Positions 25,806 to 34,691 of a DNA stretch of 64,000 bases are shown piece by piece. The notes below the pieces were generated by a model. It had not been told where the DNA came from. It did no database searches and worked only from the letters and a program-made list of their open reading frames with translations. The stretch's first letter is position 1, and each line of letters opens with the position of its first letter. The translations under genes and the position numbers were made by a program. The DNA comes from Nioella ostreopsis (GTDB taxonomy: Bacteria; Pseudomonadota; Alphaproteobacteria; Rhodobacterales; Rhodobacteraceae): assembly GCF_004000255.1 (NCBI RefSeq), contig NZ_RCIQ01000010.1, forward strand, positions 18,730 through 82,729. The letters are read 5' to 3'.

Positions 25806-26810
25806 CTACCCCCGCCCCGCCGACTGGAACTTATGCGGCGAGACCCCGTATTTTTCGCGAAATCGGCGCGAGAAATGGTTGGTCGATTCAAACCCGCATG
25901 AGCTGGCGATATCGGCCACTTTCATATCCGTTTCCGCCAGCAGCATCCGCCCCCGGCGCAGGCGCAGGTCGGTCAGGTATTGCTTGGGGGTGGCCTTCAC
26001 ATGGGTCAGGAACAGCCGCTCGATCTGGCGGCGGGAGACCTTGAAGCGGTCGGCGAGGTCATCGAGCGAGAAGAGCTCCTCGATATTCTCTTCCATGTAG
26101 CGCAGAATTTGCAGCAGCTTGCGGTTGCGGGTGCCGATGGAGGCCGCGCGCGAGGATTGCTGCGCCTCCTCCTCGGACCTATGCACGGGATGCAGGCACA
26201 TGTTCAGCACCGAATGCGACAGGATCGGGCCGAAGCGTTCGGAAATCAGCCGCAAGAACAGGTCCGTCGCGGAGGATCCGCCGCCGCAGGTTACGATCCG
26301 GTCGTCGATGGCATAAAGCTGGTCCAGCGGTTCCAGATCGGGAAAGCTTTCGCGGAAGGGCGGCGTGTTTTCCCAGTGCAGGGTGAAGTCCCGGCCTTTC
26401 AGGATGCCCGCCCGCGCCAGCGCATAGGCGCCGGTGCACAGCCCGCCCACCTGATGGCCCATCCGCCAGTGCTTTCGCACCAGCCCCGCCACCTGATCGG
26501 TCACGACCGTATCGGGTTCGACCCCGGAACACACGAAGAGCGGGCCGTTGATCTTTGCATCGGCAAGGGCGCAGGTCGCCCCTATTTCCACACCGCTGGA
26601 CGCGCGCACCGGGCGGCCATCGGTGGTGATCATCTGCCAGCTATAAAGCTTTTGCCCGGTCAGCTGGTTGGCGATGCGCAACGGCTCGATGGCCGAGGTG
26701 AAGGCCAGCAGCGACAGCTTGGGCAACAGCAGGAAGCTGATCATTTCCGTCTTTTGCCCGGGGGGCAGGTCCACATGCGCCACCCCCTTGGGGATGAACT
26801 CGTCATTCAT
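25806..26810 (-). CDS. GlxA-family (DJ-1/PfpI plus AraC) transcriptional regulator
   Basis: This 334-residue regulator has an N-terminal DJ-1/PfpI-like sensor domain (about 20-195, with GGLCTGAYALARAGIL) and a C-terminal AraC double helix-turn-helix (about 220-325, with LSLDDLADRFKVSRRQIERLF-like and ADIASSCGFESTNHFSRRFREKYGVSP segments). Members such as GbdR and CdhR control glycine betaine, choline and carnitine catabolism. The ATG at 26810 overlaps the permease stop by ATGA, making it the last gene of the betaine ABC operon. It likely activates this operon and possibly betC when betaine-like ligands are present. Confidence 0.92.
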   Translation of the reverse strand: MNDEFIPKGVAHVDLPPGQKTEMISFLLLPKLSLLAFTSAIEPLRIANQLTGQKLYSWQMITTDGRPVRASSGVEIGATCALADAKINGPLFVCSGVEPDTVVTDQVAGLVRKHWRMGHQVGGLCTGAYALARAGILKGRDFTLHWENTPPFRESFPDLEPLDQLYAIDDRIVTCGGGSSATDLFLRLISERFGPILSHSVLNMCLHPVHRSEEEAQQSSRAASIGTRNRKLLQILRYMEENIEELFSLDDLADRFKVSRRQIERLFLTHVKATPKQYLTDLRLRRGRMLLAETDMKVADIASSCGFESTNHFSRRFREKYGVSPHKFQSAGRG

Positions 26811-28873
26811 AGGCCAAGGGCCCTCCGCCGTTCTTCCGCGAACCCCTGTACAATGCGATCGGCGATCAGCGCAAGGATGGCCATGGCCGCCCCCGCTGCA
26901 ATCCCCAGTCCCACATCCCCCGCGCCAAGTGCGATATAGATCGACTGGCCCAGCCCAGTGGTGCCGATCAGGGCCGCGATGACCAGCATGGCGAATCCGT
27001 AAAGGATCGTCTGGTTCAGACCCAGAAGGATCGTGGGCGCGGCATAGGGCGCGCGCACCTCTCGCATGATCTGCCACTCGGTCGCGCCGGAGGACACTGC
27101 GGCCTCCAGCATCTCGGGCGGGGTGGTGACCAGCCCGTGGCGGGTGTAGCGGATCATCGGCACGATGGCATAGGCGATGATGGCGAGGAAGGCCGAGAAT
27201 TCCCCGATCTGGAAGAACATCAGCACCGGGATCAGGAAGACGAAGAGCGGGATGGTTTGCAGCATGTCGCAGACCGGCCGGATCACCGCCCATGCCGGGC
27301 GGGATACGGCGGACAGAAGCCCGAGCAATCCACCCAGAACCGCGCAGGCGAGGACCGCCGCACCGCACAGGTAAAGCGACAACATCGCCCGCGGCCAGAG
27401 GCCAGCGATGGCGATGGCCAGCATCAGGATGACCACCAGACGCGTCAGCTTCCATCCGCCCGCAACCCAGGCCACCGCGCCGAGCCCGACCAGAACGAAG
27501 GGCCAGGGCAGGTCGGACACACCGGTTTCCAGGATGCCCGCCACGATCGGGATGCACAGCCCGAAGGCCACGCGACCGGACATCGCCACGGCAAGTCCAA
27601 GCGCACCAGCCACCGCGAACAGCGCGTAGGACATGTTCGCCGTCCAGCTGAAGCCCCAGGTAAAGGGCAGGACCGCCCCGTCCAGACCGATGCGCAGCGG
27701 CAGAAGTCCGTAGAACATCGCATTGTTCTTGATGGAGTCGAGCGTCGTCCCTGCGCTGCGCGTAAAACTGGTCAGAGCCCCGTCCACGGCCTCGACTGTC
27801 GGGGCCAGGATGGCCATCTCACCGGGGGCGGGCAGCGCCGCCCAGGCCAGGACCGAGGCGGCAATGGCCACGGCAAGGATGATCCACGATATCCGCACGT
27901 CAAAGCGGTCGCGCGACGTGGCCATACGGGCCGAAATCCGGTCGATAATGATTGCGAAGACAACGATGACCAGCCCGGCCAGCAGGCTTTGGCCGAAATT
28001 GGCCTGCCGCATGGTCAGCAGAACTTCCCACCCGATATCGTCGAAACCGCCAATCACGGCGGCGATGATCACCATGGACAGGGCCGCCATCAGCGCCTGA
28101 TTGACTCCGATCATGATCTGGGTGGCGGCGGCCGGGATCTCGACCTGCACCAGCTGTTGCAGCCGCGTCGCGCCGGACATGACCCCGGCCTCTTTCACCT
28201 CCGCCTCGACCCGTTGCAGGCCGAGAAGCGTATTCCGCGCCATAGGCGGGGCGGCGTAGATGGCCGACGCAATCAGGCCCACGACCGGGCCGAACCCGAA
28301 GAGCAGAAGAAGCGGCGTCAGATAGGCAAAGGTCGGAACCGTCTGCATCAGGTCGAGCGTCGCCTCGATCCAGGGCCGCGCCCGCGCGCTTTCATTGGAC
28401 CAGATGCCAATGAGCAACCCGAGCGTCAGCGCCAGCGGCACCGAGACAAAGACCAGCGCCAGCGTGTTCATGCCCTCGATCCAGTAGCCCGAAGCCAGCA
28501 CGAATCCCAGACCCACGCCCGACATCAGGGCCAGCGACAGCCCGCCCGCGTACCAGCCGAGCGCCACGGTTGCGCCAATGATCAGCGGCCAGGGCGTGTT
28601 GACCAGCAGCCAGTTCACCCAGACCATCGGGTATTCCAGCACAGCGGATATCAGGCGCATCGCGGGGCGGATGATGTCAAAGAGCCATTCCAACGAGACG
28701 CCGATCCATTCCGTGACCGGCAGGGTCCAGGCCTCTGGCCAGACCGGTAGCAGGTCTGTTGAAGACTCCAATAGCAGGCAGATCGCTCCGACCAGAAGCG
28801 TCAGCAAAGCCGCGCGCGCACCGGGCGTCAGGCGTGCAACGATCGAGGGGGCTGGCAGGCTGACATCGCTCAT
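26807..28873 (-). CDS. Glycine betaine/choline-type ABC transporter permease, two fused domains
   Basis: This 688-residue protein contains two complete ProW-type permease domains in one chain, so one polypeptide can replace the usual permease homodimer. Both domains have an EAA loop that contacts the ATPase: KEAGVMSGATRLQQLVQVEIP near residue 220-240 and EAAVSSGATEWQIMREV near 590-610. About a dozen or more membrane segments are evident. Both ends overlap neighbouring genes by ATGA. It forms the membrane channel for an osmolyte importer together with the 28870 ATPase and the 29937 binding protein. Confidence 0.92.
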   Translation of the reverse strand: MSDVSLPAPSIVARLTPGARAALLTLLVGAICLLLESSTDLLPVWPEAWTLPVTEWIGVSLEWLFDIIRPAMRLISAVLEYPMVWVNWLLVNTPWPLIIGATVALGWYAGGLSLALMSGVGLGFVLASGYWIEGMNTLALVFVSVPLALTLGLLIGIWSNESARARPWIEATLDLMQTVPTFAYLTPLLLLFGFGPVVGLIASAIYAAPPMARNTLLGLQRVEAEVKEAGVMSGATRLQQLVQVEIPAAATQIMIGVNQALMAALSMVIIAAVIGGFDDIGWEVLLTMRQANFGQSLLAGLVIVVFAIIIDRISARMATSRDRFDVRISWIILAVAIAASVLAWAALPAPGEMAILAPTVEAVDGALTSFTRSAGTTLDSIKNNAMFYGLLPLRIGLDGAVLPFTWGFSWTANMSYALFAVAGALGLAVAMSGRVAFGLCIPIVAGILETGVSDLPWPFVLVGLGAVAWVAGGWKLTRLVVILMLAIAIAGLWPRAMLSLYLCGAAVLACAVLGGLLGLLSAVSRPAWAVIRPVCDMLQTIPLFVFLIPVLMFFQIGEFSAFLAIIAYAIVPMIRYTRHGLVTTPPEMLEAAVSSGATEWQIMREVRAPYAAPTILLGLNQTILYGFAMLVIAALIGTTGLGQSIYIALGAGDVGLGIAAGAAMAILALIADRIVQGFAEERRRALGL

Positions 28874-29928
28874 GTGCGGTCCACCTGCAGGGCCTTGGCC
28901 AGATCGGAGGGATGGATATAGCCCGCCATCTGCCCGTCACTACCCCAGACCGGGACGGGTTCGTATAGCGACATGCAAGAGGCCAGCGCCTCCTCCAGCG
29001 TCATGTCGAGGCGAAGCTTGGGATCGTCGGGCATGGTCGGCGGCGTGTCCGTGTGCAACACGCTTTCCAGCCGCGCATGTCGGCCCTTGGCCACATCGCG
29101 GGAAAACTCGCGCACATAGTCATCGACCGGGTTCAGGACGATCTGCGCGGGCGTGCCGATCTGAACAATCTTTCCGTCGCGCATGATGGCGATCCGGTCG
29201 GCGAGTTTCAGCGCCTCGGAGATGTCGTGGGTGATGAAGACGATGGTCTTGTGAAGCGTCGACTGGATCTTCAGGAATTCATCCTGCAACTGCCGACGGA
29301 TCAGCGGGTCGAGCGCCGAGAAAGGTTCGTCCAAGAACCAGATATCGGGATTGGCGGCCAGCGACCGGGCGATGCCGACACGTTGTTTCTGACCACCTGA
29401 CAGCTCGCGCGGATAGGCATCTTCGCGGCCCGTGAGCCCCACCATCTCGATCACTTCCAGCGCGCGGGTGCGCCGTTCCGATCTGGATTGCCCCAGCATT
29501 TTCAGGGGGAAGGCCACGTTGTCAGCGACGGACATATGCGGGAACAGACCGAAATGCTGGAACACCATGCCCAGTTTCTTTCGGCGCAGCTCGATCAGGC
29601 GTTTGGCATTGGCCGAGAGGATATCCTCCCCGTCAATCCGCACCGATCCGGCAGTAGGCTCCACAAGGCGCGAGATACAGCGGATCATGGTCGATTTGCC
29701 GGATCCCGACAGGCCCATGATCACGAACAGCTCGCCCTCGCGCACCTCGAAACTGGCGTCCTGCACAGCAGGGATCAGCCCGTCTTCGCGCAAAGCTTCG
29801 GCGGCGTCGGGGGCGGAACTGGTCCGCCCCTGCGCGTCTTTCAATCGGGTTTTGGCGTCATTGCCAAAGACCTGCCACAGCCCCTCGACAGCGATTGCCG
29901 GGGTGCCGGTCGGGGCCGAAGCGGTCAT
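28870..29928 (-). CDS. Glycine betaine/choline-type ABC transporter ATP-binding protein
   Basis: This 352-residue ATPase is ProV-like. Walker A (GLSGSGKST) is at about residue 72-80, the LSGGQKQRVGIARSLA signature near 175-190 and Walker B (IWFLDEPFSALDP) near 197-209. A C-terminal extension (about 290-352, GYIHPSDLAKAL) resembles one CBS-like half that in homologues senses ionic strength. The N-terminus has a family-typical insertion between the first strand and Walker A. It starts eight bases after the binding-protein stop. Confidence 0.94.
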   Translation of the reverse strand: MTASAPTGTPAIAVEGLWQVFGNDAKTRLKDAQGRTSSAPDAAEALREDGLIPAVQDASFEVREGELFVIMGLSGSGKSTMIRCISRLVEPTAGSVRIDGEDILSANAKRLIELRRKKLGMVFQHFGLFPHMSVADNVAFPLKMLGQSRSERRTRALEVIEMVGLTGREDAYPRELSGGQKQRVGIARSLAANPDIWFLDEPFSALDPLIRRQLQDEFLKIQSTLHKTIVFITHDISEALKLADRIAIMRDGKIVQIGTPAQIVLNPVDDYVREFSRDVAKGRHARLESVLHTDTPPTMPDDPKLRLDMTLEEALASCMSLYEPVPVWGSDGQMAGYIHPSDLAKALQVDRT

Positions 29929-29936
29929 GTCCCCGG

Positions 29937-30890
29937 TTACTCCGTCGCGGCCGCGATCATCGCCGCAACGGCGTCGGCATGGTCCGCAACATAGGCTGCC
30001 GCGACCTCTTCCACCGACATGCCGTCATTGTCGACCATGCCCATCATCGGCTGCTGGTCTTCGGTCATCATCTGGTAGGCGGTGAGGATTTCCGCAGCCG
30101 CAGGCCACTGGTCCGCAAAGCCCGACCAGGTGATCTTGAAGACGCGGGTCGGCAGGAAGTCACAGTCGGAGGTCGCGTTCGGGTTCGGACCGACCGAGGC
30201 ATCCTCGTAGCATTCCGGGGTGCCCGGCGGCAGATCGACAAAGCGCACGTCATAGGCCGACACGGCCCAATGCGGCTGCCAGAAGACCATCAGAAGCGGC
30301 GTGCCGCGTTCGGTCGAGGCGCGCAGTTCCGCGATCAGCGCCCCTTCGGAGCCAGCGGGCACGGCGCGGAAGGGCAGTTCCAGACCGGCGGCGCGTTCGG
30401 CACCCGGCGTCCCCCAATCGGCAGGATAGTCGATGAGGCGGCCCTGCGGGATGGTTTCGGCAGTGGCAAACTGCATGGCGCAATCGTTCAGCGCTTCCCA
30501 TGCGGGCAGGCCGGGGCAGATCTCTTCGACATGGGCGGGGTAGGCGAACCCTTCACGGGCAGTCAGGCCGAGATCGCCGAGTTCCACCACGCCGCCATCT
30601 TCCAGCACGTCATAGTAGAGATCGGGCACGTTCGAGTCCCAAACCTCTAGCGCGGCGTGAATCTCGCCCTCGCCGATCGCGGGATACATGTTGTAATACC
30701 CTGCGGTGACATATTCGACGGTGTAGCCCGCCTGTTCCAGGATCTGGCCTGCAACATGCGTGGTCAGATGCTGGCCGGTCCATTCATTGATGGCCAGTCG
30801 GATCGGCGTGTCGGTATCGCCTAGATCCGCGGCGGCAGCGGTGCCTGCCAGTGCCAGGACGGACAAGCCGGAAAGAAGCACGGATTTCAT
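29937..30890 (-). CDS. Glycine betaine/choline-type ABC transporter substrate-binding protein
   Basis: This 317-residue periplasmic binding protein has a signal peptide (about 1-21, ending AGTAAAA) and an OpuAC/ProX-like body. Aromatic residues suited to hold a quaternary amine occur in NEWTGQHL, AGYYNMYPA, EVWDSNVPDLYYD and FWQPHWAV. Two cysteine pairs may form disulfides. The gene leads a four-gene operon (binding protein, ATPase, permease, GlxA regulator). Glycine betaine, choline or proline betaine are all plausible ligands. Confidence 0.92.
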   Translation of the reverse strand: MKSVLLSGLSVLALAGTAAAADLGDTDTPIRLAINEWTGQHLTTHVAGQILEQAGYTVEYVTAGYYNMYPAIGEGEIHAALEVWDSNVPDLYYDVLEDGGVVELGDLGLTAREGFAYPAHVEEICPGLPAWEALNDCAMQFATAETIPQGRLIDYPADWGTPGAERAAGLELPFRAVPAGSEGALIAELRASTERGTPLLMVFWQPHWAVSAYDVRFVDLPPGTPECYEDASVGPNPNATSDCDFLPTRVFKITWSGFADQWPAAAEILTAYQMMTEDQQPMMGMVDNDGMSVEEVAAAYVADHADAVAAMIAAATE

Positions 30891-30963
30891 GAAGTCACTC
30901 CCTGAGGTCGTTTTGTTGATTGGTTGTTCTTAGTGTCTGCGGTCATTTCATATGACAAGGCGA

Positions 30964-30995
30964 CGGATTTCCACCCATAATTGCAGATTTCCGCC
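30964..30995. promoter_or_regulatory. Two direct repeats 20 bp apart, candidate GlxA-family operator
   Basis: CGGATTTCCACC (30964-30975) and CAGATTTCCGCC (30984-30995) match at ten of twelve positions and are spaced two helical turns apart. That is the usual geometry for AraC-type dimers. They lie 74-105 bases upstream of the binding-protein start, in the operon that encodes a GlxA-family regulator. Confidence 0.5.
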
Positions 30996-31011
30996 ACCTT
31001 ATCGCATGAAA

Positions 31012-31040
31012 ACGGCCTGCCCCCAGAAGAGGCAGGCCGT
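31012..31040 (-). terminator. Rho-independent terminator of the oligopeptide-type ABC operon
   Basis: A perfect ten-base stem with a nine-base loop is followed by TTTTC on the minus strand, 27 bases past the ATPase stop. Confidence 0.8.
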
Positions 31041-31067
31041 GAAAGGTCTGTAGAAGCGCCATTCAAC

Positions 31068-32702
31068 CTAGCCGCTTTCGCGTTCGCGCAGCAGATCGGT
31101 CAGCCAATCCGGGTCCATTTCCGGGACCGATGACAGAAGCAGTTCCGTATAGGGATCATGCGGCGGCTGGAACATCTCGGATTTGGGGCCCTGTTCAACC
31201 ACCCTGCCCTCTTTCATCACCACCACCTCGTCGGCAATGGCCTTCACCGTGGCAAGGTCGTGGGTGATGAACATATAGGCCAGATCAAACTCCGTCTGGA
31301 GCTTGTCGAGAAGCTTCAGAATGCCTTCCGCGACCAGCTGGTCGAGCGCTGATGTCACCTCGTCACAGATGATGAACTTTGGCTCCGCCGCCAATGCCCG
31401 CGCGATGCCGATGCGCTGCTTCTGCCCACCCGACAGCTCGGCCGGCAGCCGGTCGATATAGTCGTCGGGCTCCAACTCGATCAGGTCGAGCAGATTGCGG
31501 ATACGGTCTGTCAGGGCTTTGCCCTGTAGCCCAAGATACATCTGGGCAGGTCGTCCGATCAGTTCCCGGATGCGCAGCTTTGGGTTCAGCGCCGTGTCCG
31601 CCATCTGGTAGATCATCTGCGCCTGCCGAAGCTGGTCGCGGGTGCGGCGGCGATAATCGGGCGGCAGCACCTTGCCATCGAACAGGATCTCGCCCTGCCG
31701 GGGTGGCAACAGCCCGGTGATGACCCGCGCGGTGGTCGATTTGCCGGAGCCGGACTCGCCCACCACGGCCACGGTACGACGTTCATGAATGTCGAAATTG
31801 ACATTCATCAGCACGTCCACGGCACCGTAGCCCGCGGTGATATTCTTGACCGAGACAACCGGCGTCTTGTCCGCCGCGACCGGGGGCTGTTCTGCGCGCG
31901 CATGGCTGCGCACGGCCCAAAGCGACTTGGTGTAGTCCTCTTTCGGGGCCGACAGCATCGACCGCGTGTCGGCCTCTTCGACCTCATCCCCCTTCAGCAG
32001 CACCTTGATCCGATCCGCCATCTGCGCCACGACCGCGAGGTCATGGGTGATGTAGATCGCCGCCGTGTCGAACTGTTCCACGATATTGCGGATCGCGGCC
32101 AGAACCTCGATCTGTGTGGTCACGTCAAGCGCGGTGGTGGGTTCATCGAAGATGATCAGGTCCGGACGACAGGCCATCGCCATCGCTGTCATCGCCCGCT
32201 GCAACTGCCCGCCCGAGACCTGGTGCGGGTAGCGGAAACCGATCACATCGGGCTCCGGCAACTGCATGCGACGATACAGATCCACCGCATCGCTTTCCGC
32301 CTCATTCCGGCCCATGACACCGTGTTGAACCGGCGCTTCGCAATACTGGTCCATCAGCTTGTGGGCCGGGTTGAAGCTGGCCGCCGCCGATTGCGCCACA
32401 TAGGCGATGCGCTTGCCGCGCAGGTCTCGCTTGGTCGCCTCGCTGGCTTTCATCAGGTCGATCCCGTCAAAAACGATCTCGCCCCCGGAAATCCGACAGC
32501 CGTCGCGGGTAAAGCCCATGGCGGCCAGACCGACCGTGGACTTGCCCGCCCCGGATTCGCCGATCAGGCCCAGAACCTCGCCCTTGTGCAGGGTCAGGTC
32601 GATGCCATGCACGATCTCGGACCAGGTTTCGTCGGACCGGCCCTCGATACGCAGGCCCTTCATGGTCAGGAGGACCGGTTTTCCGTTGTTTTGCTCGGTC
32701 AT
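31068..32702 (-). CDS. Oligopeptide-type ABC transporter ATPase, two fused nucleotide-binding domains
   Basis: This 544-residue protein joins the two ATPases of Dpp/Opp-type importers (DppD and DppF halves). The first half has Walker A GESGAGKST, signature VSGGQLQRA and Walker B LIIFDEPTTALD. The second has GESGSGKST, LSGGQKQRI and FIICDEVTSALD, where the usual Pro after Glu is Val. It starts four bases after the stop of the 32707 permease gene and is the last gene of its operon. It energises uptake of the ligand bound by the 34692 protein. Confidence 0.95.
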   Translation of the reverse strand: MTEQNNGKPVLLTMKGLRIEGRSDETWSEIVHGIDLTLHKGEVLGLIGESGAGKSTVGLAAMGFTRDGCRISGGEIVFDGIDLMKASEATKRDLRGKRIAYVAQSAAASFNPAHKLMDQYCEAPVQHGVMGRNEAESDAVDLYRRMQLPEPDVIGFRYPHQVSGGQLQRAMTAMAMACRPDLIIFDEPTTALDVTTQIEVLAAIRNIVEQFDTAAIYITHDLAVVAQMADRIKVLLKGDEVEEADTRSMLSAPKEDYTKSLWAVRSHARAEQPPVAADKTPVVSVKNITAGYGAVDVLMNVNFDIHERRTVAVVGESGSGKSTTARVITGLLPPRQGEILFDGKVLPPDYRRRTRDQLRQAQMIYQMADTALNPKLRIRELIGRPAQMYLGLQGKALTDRIRNLLDLIELEPDDYIDRLPAELSGGQKQRIGIARALAAEPKFIICDEVTSALDQLVAEGILKLLDKLQTEFDLAYMFITHDLATVKAIADEVVVMKEGRVVEQGPKSEMFQPPHDPYTELLLSSVPEMDPDWLTDLLRERESG

Positions 32703-32706
32703 GGTC

Positions 32707-33630
32707 TTACTCCTTCAACCCGCTGGCGCGGTGCAACTGCCAGTCGACGACGAAGTTCACGCTGACCGTCAGCAGCGCGATGGCAACGGCGGGCAGCAGC
32801 GGCGTGATGTCTCCGAAGGCGATCAGTGTCGCGTTTTCCTTCACCATGGACCCCCAGTCCGCCATGGGCGGCTGCAGGCCAAGGCCGAGGAAGCTGAGCG
32901 CCGAGATCGCCAGGAAGACGAAGCAGAAACGCAGCCCGAATTCGGCCACCAACGGCGCCATGGCATTGGGCAGGATCTCTCGCGTGATCAGGCGCCAGAG
33001 CCCCTCACCCCGCAGTTTCGCGGCCTCGATATAATCCATCACCACGATGTTCAGCGCCACCGAGCGCGCCAAACGGAACACCCTCGTGGAGTCGATCACG
33101 GCAATGACGAGGATCAGGGTGATCACCGACGTGCCGAAGATGGTCAGCAGCAGCAGCGAGAAAATCAGCGCCGGAATGGCCATCAGAACATCGACCGCAC
33201 GGCTGAGCACCTGATCCAGCCAACCGCCCACGGTGGCCGCCAGAAGACCCAGGATCGAGCCGATGAGGAAAGCCAGGGCAGTGGTTGCAAAGGCGATGCC
33301 CACTGTGTTGCGCGCCCCGAAGATCAGGCGAGACAGCATATCGCGCCCCAGATTGTCAGTGCCCAACAGATGCACCTGATCCCACGGCATGTATTCCGGC
33401 CCCACGACCATCCGTTCCGGGAACGGTGCGATGAGCGGGGCGAAGATGGCCACGAAGATGTAGATGATGATCATCAGCATCCCGAAAGAGGCGGTCAGCG
33501 GCGCGGTGCGCAGCTCTTTCTTGACGCCCTTCGGAGTGACGGCAATGGCAATGGTCCGAAACAGCCAGCCGGCGGCCATACAGCCTGCGATGACGACGAC
33601 GAACCAGAATAGTCCAGTCAGAAAACCCAT
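32707..33630 (-). CDS. Oligopeptide-type ABC transporter permease (DppC-like)
   Basis: This 307-residue membrane protein has an N-terminal membrane pair and a BPD-type permease core with the EAA loop EAAKLRGEGLWRLITREILPN at about residues 212-232. The segment LLGTDNLGRDMLSRLIFGARN is typical of DppC/OppC. It pairs with the 33643 permease to form the heterodimeric channel. Confidence 0.94.
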   Translation of the reverse strand: MGFLTGLFWFVVVIAGCMAAGWLFRTIAIAVTPKGVKKELRTAPLTASFGMLMIIIYIFVAIFAPLIAPFPERMVVGPEYMPWDQVHLLGTDNLGRDMLSRLIFGARNTVGIAFATTALAFLIGSILGLLAATVGGWLDQVLSRAVDVLMAIPALIFSLLLLTIFGTSVITLILVIAVIDSTRVFRLARSVALNIVVMDYIEAAKLRGEGLWRLITREILPNAMAPLVAEFGLRFCFVFLAISALSFLGLGLQPPMADWGSMVKENATLIAFGDITPLLPAVAIALLTVSVNFVVDWQLHRASGLKE

Positions 33631-33642
33631 GATCCGCCCCCC

Positions 33643-34599
33643 TTAACGACGATGTACGAGGCGCGGGTTGGACAAGGTCGCCAACACATCCGCCGTCAGG
33701 TTCAGCAGCACATAGGCCGCGGCAAAGATCAGCGCGACCGCCTGCACCACAGGCATGTCCCGCGCCGCCACGCTGTCGACCATCAGCTGACCGAGACCGG
33801 GGAAGACAAAGACCACCTCGACCACGACCACCCCTGTGATCAGGTAGGCCAGGTTCAACGCAATCACGTTGATGATCGGAGCCAGCGCATTGGGCAGCGC
33901 GTGTTTCACGATCACGCGCATCGGCTTCATCCCCTTCAGCCGTGCCATCTCGATATAGGGGCTGGCCAGAAGGTTGATGATCGCCGCCCGCGTCATGCGC
34001 ATCATATGCGCGGTCACCACCAGCGTCAGGGTCAGGGCAGGCAGGAAGGTGCGGTAGAGCATTTCCGCCATGGACGGATCGCCCCGGAAACTTGCCATAG
34101 AGGGGAACATGCCGCCCCGGCCCGCCAGCCAGAAGATCAGGATATAGGCGACGAAGAATTCCGGGAAGGAAATCGAGGTCAGCGCCGAGGCGTTCGAAAA
34201 GCGGTCGAAAAAGCTGTTGCGGAACAGCGCCGCGAGGATCCCCAGCATCAGCGACAGCGGTACAGCGATGGCGGCAGCATAGAGCGCCAGGAACAACGTG
34301 TTGCCAAGCCGCGTGCTGATCAGCTCGATCACCGGGCGGCGGTTCGACAGCGAATTGCCGAAATCGCCCTGCAAGACGCCGGTCAGCCATTCGATATAGC
34401 GCGTGTGCATGGGCAGATCGAGCCCCAGCTCCCGGCGGATCGCGGCAACGGTTTCAGGCGTCGCGGCCTGCCCGAGGAATTCTTCGGCGAAATCGCCGGG
34501 CAACAGTTCCGTCGCCCCGAAGATCAGAAGTGACACGATGAACAGCGTCAGCAGGCCAAGGGCCAGTCGCTTCGCGATCATGCTCCAGATATGTGACAT
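33643..34599 (-). CDS. Oligopeptide-type ABC transporter permease (DppB-like)
   Basis: This 318-residue membrane protein carries the DppB pattern, with an N-terminal TM, the loop LGLDLPMHTRYIEWL followed by GDFGNSLSNRRPV, and the EAA-type loop EMARLKGMKPMRVIVKHALPN. The ATG at 34599 follows GAAGGGGG; the 15 in-frame upstream codons are unlikely to be translated. It lies after the binding-protein gene and a strong hairpin, and is followed by the DppC-like gene after 12 bases. Confidence 0.93.
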   Translation of the reverse strand: MSHIWSMIAKRLALGLLTLFIVSLLIFGATELLPGDFAEEFLGQAATPETVAAIRRELGLDLPMHTRYIEWLTGVLQGDFGNSLSNRRPVIELISTRLGNTLFLALYAAAIAVPLSLMLGILAALFRNSFFDRFSNASALTSISFPEFFVAYILIFWLAGRGGMFPSMASFRGDPSMAEMLYRTFLPALTLTLVVTAHMMRMTRAAIINLLASPYIEMARLKGMKPMRVIVKHALPNALAPIINVIALNLAYLITGVVVVEVVFVFPGLGQLMVDSVAARDMPVVQAVALIFAAAYVLLNLTADVLATLSNPRLVHRR

Positions 34600-34653
34600 G
34601 GGTCCCCCTTCAGGCTGCACCGTCCCGCGTGCGCCTAAGGTCACAGAATTGAA

Positions 34654-34678
34654 ACCCCGGGCCAGAACGGCCCGGGGT
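34654..34678 (-). terminator. Intra-operon stem-loop after the binding-protein gene
   Basis: A perfect ten-base stem (ACCCCGGGCC/GGCCCGGGGT) with loop AGAAC sits between the binding-protein stop and the first permease. With no clear T-run it is more likely a partial terminator or an mRNA-stabilising hairpin that raises binding-protein yield over the permeases. Confidence 0.65.
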
Positions 34679-34691
34679 GATGTGTGTCAGA

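Noticed and set aside
26811..27557. 249-codon upstream extension of the GlxA-family regulator
   Set aside because: It overlaps the permease gene in another frame, and the regulator's conserved N-terminus starts at 26810 in an ATGA overlap.
27137..28750. 537-codon open frame antisense to the betaine permease gene
   Set aside because: Composition dominated by Arg, Gln, His and Asp with no domain; the opposite strand is a clear two-domain permease.
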